DNA of 64,000 nucleotides, taken from Acheta domesticus (taxonomy: Eukaryota; Arthropoda; Insecta; Orthoptera; Gryllidae). A program made the position numbers and the translations under genes. Under the pieces are notes generated by a model that did no database searches, was not told the origin of the DNA, and saw only the letters and a program-made list of their open reading frames with translations. Position 1 is the stretch's first letter, and each line of letters opens with the position of its first letter. Where the stretch lies: contig JAHLJT010009436.1 in the NCBI GenBank assembly GCA_031308135.1, positions 160,058,885 through 160,122,884 on the forward strand, written 5' to 3'. Positions 35,254 to 44,727 of the stretch are shown here, in pieces.

Positions 35254-36184
35254 CACCCACATAACTTCTAAAGGGTTCCCGATATCGAAATACAGTTTTC
35301 GCTCAAGTGACACGGTTGGTTATTTAAAAGTTCAAGAAGATCCAAAAAGATTTCGGATCTTATATGATATATTAAATTATTTCATATAAATCATTTATTC
35401 GATAAGCAGTCAATAATAATTCTCCATGACTATTAAAAACTTCAGCCTTTATCTTTTGAATAGTACATAATGACCCTTGTCCGTAATCTTACTCACAGAT
35501 ATAAATAATTCTAAGTGACAGCCTTACAAAAGAATTTCATGATACGGTTGGTGTAGAAAGATTGTTTGAAATATTTTTAGTTTTCGAGAAATTTAATCAT
35601 CTTCGATTTTTAAATGAAACCATATATTTTCTCACTAGCAATAGATAGATCATAAAAGAGGACTGTAATGACGTAACATATGTTAATATTTTGATAGTAT
35701 TTTGTGTGTAAAATCATACTTTCTGACATGAGATTTTACATTAAACGTCAAGTTTTCCTGTAGCAGCCGTTGCAAAACTGTCGCTTTTGGGGAAAGTGGT
35801 CATTTGGGCCTCTCCCTTCGCCCCGCAAAAGTGTCGGCGCCCGAAGGCGACCTCCCCCAAAGGCGACAATTGCAAGGGTTGCTACAGGAAATCTCGTGCA
35901 TTTAATTTAAAATCTCATGTCAGAGAGTATATTTTTTTTACTCAAAATACTATCAAAACATTAACATGTGTTATATCATTGCATGCCTCTTTTTGTGATC
36001 CATCTATTGCTAGTGAGAAAAATACAAGGTTCTATTTAAAAAAAACGAAAATAATCAAATTTCTCAAAAAACTAAGCATATTTCGAAAAATACCTCTAAG
36101 GCACATTAATTACCCCATCATTCCGCATTGTGGAGAGAAAACTGCATTTCGATACCGGGAACCGTTTAGAAGTTATGGGTGTGA
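35254..36184. mobile_element. ~930-bp foldback (long inverted-repeat) element
   Basis: The right arm (about 35845-36184) is the inverted copy of the left arm (about 35254-35808), with outer tips CACCCACATAACTTCTAAA and its partner, and inner blocks CTCACTAGCAATAGAT, ATGTTAATRTTTTGATAG, CTGACATGAGATTTTA and TTTCCTGTAGCA. The left arm is longer because of an insertion at 35322-35542. The loop at the centre is GC-rich and about 35 bp. No transposase is encoded. Confidence 0.78.
35322..35542. repeat. Insertion in the left arm of the foldback
   Basis: The right arm lacks these ~220 bp. GACACGGTTGGT before and GATACGGTTGGT after look like a worn ~12-bp target duplication. The insert is AT-rich and unidentified. 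Confidence 0.45.
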
Positions 36185-36356
36185 CACATATACGCCCCTC
36201 GCCACCCGCCAGAGCGCGCTGGGCTTCTCTCTGGGAAGGGCACGCTGCTCTACACCAACCTCATTGAAAGCAGCCGGAATCAAAACGCATCAACTCGCGA
36301 AGAAAACAAAATTGAATTCTATAAAAATGCCGGTGAGGAATGTGTCGAAGAGTAAC

Positions 36357-36720
36357 ACCGGCTAAGGTGGCTCAGGGGATCAACTGATGTCTCTGCAGTA
36401 CGTCTGATAGGAAGGTCCTCGGGTTCGAGTACCGACCGTGCCAGGATTTTCGCCACTACACTCCGATTTGAAATAATGGTTCTACGAGGGCGCGATCTGG
36501 AAGGAGAAGGGGCCACTGTCACCCAACCAAGAGCTTCGTTTCAACTGAAATTTCAACAGAAATGCAGCTCCCGATTGGATGGCAATGTCCCCTCTCTCCT
36601 TCCACCTCGTAACCTTGAAGTGTCGCTGTGTTTAAATCGGAGTATAGCTAGATGGCTAGATCGAATTCAGGCGTTGTCTGCAGGAGAATTCTGGCAGCTC
36701 TGGTTTCCGTGGTTTTAACA
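36357..36720 (+). mobile_element. Long tRNA-type SINE, copy S4 (3' truncated, with nested MITE)
   Basis: AGGTGGCTCAGGGGATCAAC (A box) and GGGTTCGAGTACCG (B box) open the copy. After the nested MITE the body resumes TAGCTAGATGGCTAGATCG and GGAGAATTCTGGC, and stops after CCGTGGTTTT. Confidence 0.8.
36459..36644. mobile_element. 186-bp MITE with TA duplication, nested in SINE S4
   Basis: Ends CACTCCGATTTGAAA and its inverted partner TTTAAATCGGAGTA, with TA on both sides (36457-36458, 36645-36646). Removing it restores the CACTAGCTAGAT found in other SINE copies. Confidence 0.75.
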
Positions 36721-37446
36721 CATAATATTTAATGTATAGATTTGATCATTCCTAACATATTTTTGTATTAATTTATTCTACAAAAATTGAGTTGTATATT
36801 TATTATTGTAGCTTTATTTACTTTCCTTTAAATGTAAGAACTACAGGTTATTTCTAAACATACATTATTTCTGTAAAGCTTGTATTCTTCAACTTTTTTT
36901 CGTGTTTCACAAAATAGGTAATGCTAATTATTTTACACGCATTCGCATTAGTGTATTGACATTACGTATTAGTATCATTTATTTAGAAACAATTGACATC
37001 CAACATCGACTGAAGAAATTGAGAATAAAAAATAACCTGGTTCAAGAGAAATTTAAAAAAACGTCTTTTAGAAAATAATGTATTTTAATACCGAAACCTT
37101 ATTTTAACAAAACTCTTCTAGTAATGAAAAGACTGGTTTAACTTTTAATAGGTATCGCTTTTTAAAATCTTTAATTGGTATCGCCGGTCTGTGATACCGC
37201 TGCCGCCTAATTCCTATAATTCAACGTATTATTTGACAACATTGAACTTATCTGCTATTCTAAAAATTAACATTTGTTTTGTAAAGGTTTATGATGCAAA
37301 CATCCAGTTCGAGTCCCGGTCATGGCAGGATTTTTCACATGATCACTACACACACATTGGGGAACCGGGGAAAGTTTCGTTGGTAGCGAATGAGAGTCAA
37401 TGGGCAGAGTGAGAACGAGTGTAGAGGAATATCACGGGGTTGGTGA
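36721..37446. other. No supported gene; SINE fragment
   Basis: AT-rich. CAGTTCGAGTCCCGGTCATG and GGCAGGATTTTT at 37306-37339 are a short fragment of the SINE B-box region. Confidence 0.4.
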
Positions 37447-37895
37447 GACAATATCAAGAAATGACGGGCTGAGGTTACACAGGGCTTCAATTGGTGTTAC
37501 TGCAGTGCCTCTAAACGGGGGGTTTTAGGGTTCGAGTCCTGACGGTGGCAGGAGTTTTGACACTAGCTAGATAGCTAGGATGAATTCGGCCGCTTTCTGG
37601 AGAAATTCTTGCGGTCGTCTGCTTTGATAGGTAGTTTTCCGTGGTTTCTCCAATGAACGCTAGGCTAATGCCGGTGTAGCACCCTAACAAACGCGCCATG
37701 AACCTCACGCGATCTTTCCTTCCTCTTCCTTGTCTTATCTTCACCCCTTACTTACATATACACGCATCACACTACAAAAAATGACGGGAGACCAGTCGAG
37801 AACTAAGCTAGGGCACCGACACATCCCGGGGAAATCATTCACGACACGTACAGGACCAACGACAGCCATTGACGATCCCGGAGACACCAAATAAT
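37447..37895 (+). mobile_element. Long tRNA-type SINE, copy S5
   Basis: GGTTCGAGTCCTGACGGTGG, GACACTAGCTAGATAGCTAG, the GGTAGTTTTCCGTGGTTTCT block and CACGCGATCTTTCCTTCC are present in order. The A-box region is diverged and the 3' body has deletions. Confidence 0.8.
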
Positions 37896-38751
37896 CAAGG
37901 GAGGGTAGGCACACCACTTAGGAGAATTTTTTCATAATAAATGCTTTCATTGTTGGTAGTTTTTGAATCTTTTTCAAATTCATGTCCATTCTCTTGTTCT
38001 TGTTCGGTTTAAAAATAATGAACATGATCTCTATAATTACATGTTATCTCGTAGTTTTGGTATCACTAGCCGAAAAAAATACTTAACGCAATTGGTATCA
38101 GCGGTATCTCATACTGCAGCGCACAAAAATATTACGTAACTCTAAAAAGAAACCACTAGTGAAACTCCAACTTCGTTCAGAGATAGATCTACACTTAAGA
38201 AGGAAGGTACTGAGCCGTTGGATATGTAGACACAACAATCAGTGATTGTTTCACAAGTGTGAACTTGCCGGCGCGGTATGTCAGACCGCGATACCAATTG
38301 AAGGTTAAATCACTAAACAACAAACGCACAAACACCGTAACACATTCGATAGGCAAGTGAAATTTATGTCCAAGGTGACATCCGTTGCTGGAACCCGCCA
38401 CCTTTCTGATACATGATTCACTTTCATGATACACCTTCCCTTCGTACTAAGCCTTACCACTTCAGGCCACCCCCTATTATAAGACGCTAAACAACTCTGG
38501 TTTTGTTTCGTAACGTATCTTCTAACAAAGTACAGGCTTGTACGGCGAAAATGCCTGGTATGTTGTTTCTCAAAACGTTTATGAGGTATTTTGTAATTGA
38601 TATGACGACCACGTTAAAGTGTCTGATACGACTTGAAGCTAGACTAATTTTGACCCAATTGACGATTTTTTTATGGTATAACACGTAGAACTACGATATG
38701 TACATACTGTATATTTCTAATTCCTATATAAATTCCTACGTTATTTGTTTA
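37896..38751. other. No supported gene
   Basis: AATTGGTATCRSCGGT... blocks recur here (38088, and inverted at 38276-38300) and at 37176; see the finding on this motif. Otherwise nothing is recognised. Confidence 0.35.
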
Positions 38752-39680
38752 TCTATATAAATAATATTGGATTGTCTGTCTGTCATTTCTAAATAACTGC
38801 TTTTCTGTCATATCGTTATATGCATATACCTAGTTCAATTATTTTTACAATTATTGTTTCTGTCTCTTTGTGCAAGGTAATCTCTGGAACGGTTGAATCT
38901 TTTTCAATTGCGGTTATCACTGAAAGGGGGAGTGTTTTGTCGATCATAACACGGGGTACTTCCTTTAAAATTATTGTTTTCTCTTGTAAAAAAGAAGAGT
39001 TATAGTTTTTTCATAAAAATTGTTTTAATCGGATCTCAATGAAACGACCTTGGAAAGAAGAGAAAAATTACTGACTCGTATGATAATTTTTTGTAAAACT
39101 TACTTCATCCCCCTTTACTTCCCCCAGAACAAAATTTAAATGTGCCCTCTTTACGTTCTTCGCAAATACTCTCGAAAACTGTGAGTTAATAAATGAATGT
39201 GAGTTAATAAATTAATATGTGTTGAACATTTCTTGAAGCCCATTAAATTACCTACTAAATGCTATTTGAAACAGATCGATAGTGTAATAACTTGAAGGTC
39301 CACGTTGTTAGTGGAAGTTTGCCTGGAGTATGCAACAATGCACCTGTTTACATCTGCCCACAGTATAGCCCGCTAGCATGCATACTATACGCATACGCGA
39401 CTGATGGTGTTAGAAACGGTACTCGTAGCAAACATGGCAGGGCGGGGTAGGTTGTGTAGAGGGAGTTGGCGTGGTGCAGTGTAAAGAGGGACAGGGTGGA
39501 GCTGGACGGGGTGAGATGGAGCGGTTCGGAGAAGGTAGAAACACGGCAGGTCGGAGGGATTGAGGGCGGTGCAGTTCAGAGTGAGGCAGGGATTCATTAC
39601 AGATAGAAAACTTTCATTTTGTTGTCCACTAGATAATTGTGATTAATAAATACCCGAGCAACGCAAGGTAATTCAGCTAG
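38752..39680 (+). mobile_element. Non-autonomous Helitron
   Basis: The 5' end is TCTATATAAATAATATTGG followed by TGTCTGTCTGTC. The 3' end is CAGCTAG, preceded by a worn hairpin region ACCCGAGCAACGCAAGGT. The element sits between A (38751) and T (39681). TC start, CTAG end and A|T insertion are the Helitron signature. No Rep/helicase is present. A purine-rich GGCGGGG-type stretch at 39430-39600 has no recognised origin. Confidence 0.78.
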
Positions 39681-41472
39681 TAAAAAAATTAATTGCAGTA
39701 AAGGGTTTTTGTTTTTCTCACATAAAGCATTTAAAATGATAGATATGTATTCCGCGAACTTTTTAATCCGTAATGGCTAACGCCTTTATCGATGTGGAGG
39801 CTGTTGGTTGCGCGAGAGGGAATTCCGCTGCGCTGCCGTCCTTGCTGCACTCGCTTCGCCGCTGCACCGCCGCGTGTGAGAGCGGTGGTGGAGGGGGGAG
39901 GGCGGGGGCGGGATGCTGGCGGGGTGGGGGCGAGGGCAGGGGCTAGGCCGGGGGCGGGAGTGGGGTGGGAAGGTGGGGCGGGGAGGGGACGGGGCTGGGG
40001 CGATGCAGGGCGGGAGAGGAGCGGGGACGGGTTGAGGGCGGGCGTGGGGCAAGACGGGCGGAACAGAAGCGGGGATGGGAGGGGCGGGGGCGGGGGCGAT
40101 GGACGAAGCCGCCACGCGCAGCAGGTGCCTCCGCCGCCACGTGGTCACGTGCACGAGCCCACGCGCATGCGCCCCATGCCCTCGGCCAACTCCCAGGCTG
40201 TGGTGCAGAATAGCGCTCTCGAGCAGGCTTCCAATGTTTTACGATAAGAAGAGTAAACGTGTTTTTCACACGCTGCTCGAAATTTCAAAATTCAAGCAAT
40301 GGACATTATCGTGCTATAAGTGGGATAATATTTCTATTACAAATAGTAAAGGTGGATCCTCTTACAGAGGTTCAATTTTCGTGTTTCAAAGAATAGAGGG
40401 AATCCTCACAGAGTGGTTGAATTTACGCATTCTGATCGTGTGAGCGTATTTTCACGAAAAAAGTTTACTCCTTTTCTTGTTTTAATTTTATTCTTCCTTC
40501 GTTCTTTCTTTTCGTATTTGTTTTATCTCTACAATTTACTTTCAAATCGTATGTCCATAATCTTCCGTGTTTATTCACGTGAGGCACGATGAAATATGTT
40601 CAGATGGTTAATATCCTCCTATACGATGTTCAGTTATTGTTGCTTTTGACATATTTTTCTTGGCGTTGGCATTTATGTCTCTCTTTTTTCATAAACACAT
40701 TTTATATATAACTTGTTCTTCCCTTTTGTTTGTTTCTGTAGTTGATTATCACATTCGCTACATGTTCACGCGTAATCATGTTAGGCTTGATGAAACGAAT
40801 GCAAAAAATGGAATTTATCGGCTAAATAACGGAGCAAGCAACTGTTAGACATCTTTAACTGATTTTGATCCTTTTCCATCGTAACCTCTTGTTTTATTCC
40901 AGCGTTTGTTCTTGCTTTTGATCTATAATAAGAGGCCCGACTGGGCAATAATTAAGACTTTGCCGAAATTGTTTCATTTCTTACATGTTTGGTTTGTCTG
41001 TTATTGTGCTTATTCCACAATTTTATTTATTAATTTCATATTTTATCAATTAATGTACTACTCGTGAAGTTTATTGTCATTAATCAAAAAGTTGCGATGC
41101 AGAAGAGAGCCGCCTACCGGTGGAATTGTGACTGGGAGGATCTCAAGGACGTAAAGGTGGGTTGCACCCCGCGTAAGACGTGAGAGGGTTCATCGTGTGA
41201 TTGTGGTTTGCCTGCCTTTCCCATTGTACCCCATATCTCGTCTGAACATCATTTCATCCACGTCGTGCACTAAACGTCATTATTTATACATCATGATGTC
41301 CTTTATATGGTGGAAGAGCATCGCAAACCCCCACGCGTTCCGTTCACTTGCCGAAGAAATGAAGGCGCAAGCCTTCTCCTCGCCTACATCAGGAAAGCGA
41401 GAATGACATGCATCGTCATCATCATCATCATCCTTGATTTTGAGGCGAACGAAGAAGTTGGAGCAAATTCAC
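39681..41472. other. No supported gene; strongly G-rich island
   Basis: At 39880-40110 the plus strand is packed with GGGG and GGGCGGG tracts and could form G-quadruplexes. Overlapping frames here are composition artefacts. The rest is AT-rich and unrecognised. Confidence 0.45.
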
Positions 41473-42281
41473 ACAGTTTGAGTTCGTGAACTGCTACGAT
41501 GATTAATCCCGTTACAGTAGTGAATGTTTTATCCCGGGAGTCATCGCTGTCCTTCTCCCCACTGGATAATGAGATCCGACGTAGAGTACGTCGTCTTGGA
41601 AGGCTACCTCCCTCCATAGATCTCCCCCCGATGGGACACGGCACCACCCCGACGGGGCAAGTTCTAAGCTGCCGTCTGGTCTCCCGACACGTCTGATTGC
41701 GTCATTGTATCTGTGCGAGGGAGACGACCAGACGAGGAAGAGGAAGGAATGGTCCGTAGCCTCTTTGTTAGGGATCTCCACGGAATTCATCTCGCATGGA
41801 TGGCAGAAACCTTGGAAAACTACCGCCCAGAGCGAAGTCGTAGGCTTCCGCTGCCGGAGTCATGTGGATGATCTTGGCTGTCCGGGTGACGCCGCGTCGA
41901 AGGCTGAGTTGCCTACATTCGACCATCTTATCGTGGTCTTCCTCAGGGCTGGAATGCGCCGGGATGGTCAGCGCTCGGGTTTAATATAATTGTGGGCCGA
42001 TTACGATGGCTGAAACAGCCGGCCAATCGGGAGGCCGCATTTAAACCCGAGCGGTGACCATCCCGGCGCATTCCAGCCCTGAGGATGACCACGATAAGAT
42101 GGTCGAAACGTCGGCGTCTCAGTCTTCGACGCGGCGTCACCCGGACAGCCAAGATCATCTACCGCCCAGAGCAGCCGTCCTCTAGAATTCTCCTCCAGAC
42201 AACAGCTGCATTGGTCCTCGCTGTGTAGCTAGTGGTGAAAATCCCTCCACACCGTCGGCACTCGAGCGCTTGGACCTTCCA
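41473..42281 (-). mobile_element. Long tRNA-type SINE, copy S6, split by a foldback
   Basis: On the minus strand the order is GTGCCGACGGTGTGG, TTGTCTGGAGGAGAATTCTA, GGTAGTTTTCC, the inserted foldback (41834-42160), GGAGACCAGACGGCAGCTTA, CCAGTGGGGAGAAGGA and GGGATTAATCATCG. The tRNA-like head is mostly lost. Confidence 0.78.
41834..42160. mobile_element. 327-bp foldback with hammerhead-like motifs
   Basis: ACCGCCCAGAGC flanks both ends (41822-41833, 42161-42172), a 12-bp target duplication inside SINE S6. Arms at 41867-41987 and 42040-42159 are inverted copies with few mismatches; 33 extra bases precede the left arm. The right arm reads CCTGAGGATGACCACGATAA then GATGGTCGAAACGTCGG, which resembles the hammerhead-type motif carried by Penelope-like retroelements. 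No protein is encoded. Confidence 0.7.
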
Positions 42282-42757
42282 CCGGGAGAGATAGCTCAGT
42301 GCGATACTAGCTTGTCAGCTAGGTCGAATTCAGTCGCCGTCTGGAGGAGAATTCTAGCGGCCGTCTGCTCTGATCGGTAGTTTTCCTTGGTTTCTCCCAT
42401 CAACACCAGGCGAATGCCGGAGCAGTACCCTAACAAACGGACCGCGCGCGATCTTTCTTTCCTCTTCCGTGTCCTATCCTCTCCTCTTACACACACGCTT
42501 ACACTAACATGCTTTACACTACCACACACGCCGGGAGACCGGTCGGGAGCTTACAGCTTGTCCCGGCTAGGGCGGTGCCCCGCTGGTGGGAGACACCTGG
42601 TTGAGGGGAAAACCCCACTAGTCGAAGGTAGGTCGGCGCCAGATCTCGCCATCCAGCGGGGAAAAAATCATCGCCACCTCCCGAGAGAAAACGCGCACTA
42701 CACAACGGGACTAATGACCTAAGTAGTTGACGCGCCCGGAAATACGAATCAATCAAG
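42282..42757 (+). mobile_element. Long tRNA-type SINE, copy S7
   Basis: It starts ACCGGGAGAGATAGCTCAG directly after S6, in the opposite orientation. The segment between A box and CTTGTCAGCTAGG is deleted, so the B box is missing. The body and tail (ACGCGCCCGGAAATACG, AATCAATCAA) are otherwise close to S2. Confidence 0.87.
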
Positions 42758-43273
42758 CTAGGACCTCCGGGCAGAGTCGCCGCGGCGTTAGCTGAGCTCC
42801 GCCTGCGATTTGCGAAGTGAAGCAGAGAGACGCGCGCGCGAGGGGCGGCCGTCCGCAGGGGGCGGGAGGTTGCTTCAGTCGCTCGCGGCGCCGCAGCGGG
42901 CTGAGGCCAGCGAGGGCCCGCGGCCAAGGCCGGCGACCGCGCCACAGCTGTGGAGGAGCAAGAACCTGAGCGTGGTAGAGCAGAGGAACAGTGGATACCA
43001 AGTGCTCTCATGTAATAGTGTTATCAGGTACAAATATGATCCCTTGACCCTTTGCATCAGCTCCATGAAATGGAGGTGGAGCGGGTATAAAGCAGTACTG
43101 AAAACCTGCCAATTTAATTCATTGTATCAAGTTTAGTGAAAATTATTTGTGTGGACGTTATAGAGAGTTTTTATTAAAAAGAAGTTTATTGTGAAGAGTT
43201 AGCACACAATTATCACTTACATCATCTGGTGGATTCTCTTTTACTTTTCATTTTTTCATGCAATATCGATTTT
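42758..43273. other. No supported gene; GC island
   Basis: A CpG-rich island spans about 42765-42975, with unrecognised open frames on both strands. AT-rich DNA follows. Confidence 0.35.
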
Positions 43274-43845
43274 TACTTTCTCGAATACTACTTACATAGA
43301 ATAGAGAAAGTATTGAAAGCTGCGGCAAAAAACGGCGAGTGTTTGACTGAAAAAGTCGTATTGACTATTATATCGAAAAAGGGAATCGAACTTGTTGCTA
43401 TATGTAGTAATTTCTTCCTTTAATACGTTGTATAGTTGTAATCCACGCTTTATCGGTCTGTAATATCGAAAAATTGGTATACGACAAAACGTCTGTGTGT
43501 TCGTCTGTCCGTGTTCAGACCTTTTAAAGCACTCAGACAAGTTCCTCCAAAATGGGTCCCCGATCCATCTGACTGAACTTTAGGACCTTCCAATGTCAAA
43601 CATATTTTGATTTTGGAGAATACATTACATGGAACTTTAACATTATTTACAAAATATTGTCAAAACCGACTGCAATTTTTCTAATAAACTTTGTCTACAC
43701 TCTGCCAAACATTTTTTGATTATTTATTTCCCTCCGGTAAAGCAAACAAGGCTTAAAGAGGCTTATTTTTGCTGAACACCTTGAATGTTAAAAAATAACA
43801 AAAGTTATAAATAATGCAAATAGGTGTGTGCTATTTTAGCACTAG
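43274..43845 (+). repeat. GTCCGTC-containing repeat family, copy 4 (short)
   Basis: It opens with the hairpin TACTTTCTC ... GAGAAAGTA, contains ACAAAACGTCTGTGTGTTCG and ends TATTTTAGCACTAG before T. Most internal ~290-bp blocks are lost. Confidence 0.72.
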
Positions 43846-44620
43846 TTTTTAAAAATCTACGTATTTGCTGAAAACAGCAGCTATTTAAAGAGAGAAAATT
43901 ACAGAAATGTAAGTGAAACCGATATTGCCGTGTTATCGATATCCATTTACACAGACAGTTCTTTCTTCACGCGTGGAGATAATTTCCGTCAGAAATAACA
44001 ACATTAAAGCGATGCTTTGCTTAAATAAAGAATTGATATCACCACATGCCTCTTACATACTTAATTATGGGTATTAATGTGCGGGGATTGGACGCGCAAG
44101 AATTTTTAGTTCGTGGAATCGAAGACGCGATCGAATCTCATAGACGCCATGTCGTTTTCATCTTGTATTTGTCGCGTTGTGAGCTCCTCACATAATGAAT
44201 TAACCTGTGTAAAAAATATTGCATCAACCATCATTCATCTTCAATAATCTTTCACCGTTCATGATAATCTTGTCTTTCATTCTGCGCAAGGTTAACACAA
44301 AAACGTTACTGCAACCACCGGCCCAGGAAAGAAATAGACCAAGAGGCAAAAGCTTTAGCATAGGTCTAGAAATCTGTGTATCCATCATACACATCCCCAT
44401 CTATATCTCCCCCAGTTGCTTCGAATGCTCCTCTGGTGCTGGTCTGAAGGGGCAGGTGAGCGCGGGAGCCTCGCGATCTGTGACCTCAGATTGAAGAATC
44501 TGGGAAATTGTTCAATGTCCACTATAAGGGTCCAAGTGCACTTCCATTGAGAGGGCTCAGGCTATATAAGTCCTTGAAAATAAGGTGAATTTAGTAACAC
44601 TTCAATTGCCTTTCCATCAT
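43846..44620. other. No supported gene
   Basis: AT-rich; nothing recognised. Confidence 0.4.
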
Positions 44621-44722
44621 AAAGTTCCAAGGATAAAGAGGTATCAACCACAATAGTAGAACTATGTAGAGTAGTAGAACATTCTACTTTTCTGGTTGAT
44701 ACCGCTTTATCCTTGGAACTTC
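44621..44722. mobile_element. 102-bp hairpin MITE with ATCAT duplication
   Basis: Arms AAGTTCCAAGGATAAAG plus AGGTATCAACCA and their inverted partner pair over about 31 bp with two mismatches, leaving a ~40-nt loop. ATCAT flanks both ends (44616-44620, 44723-44727). Confidence 0.8.
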
Positions 44723-44727
44723 ATCAT

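Noticed and set aside
39786..40269. Pro- or Gly-rich frames up to 151 codons
   Set aside because: Produced by a G-rich low-complexity island.
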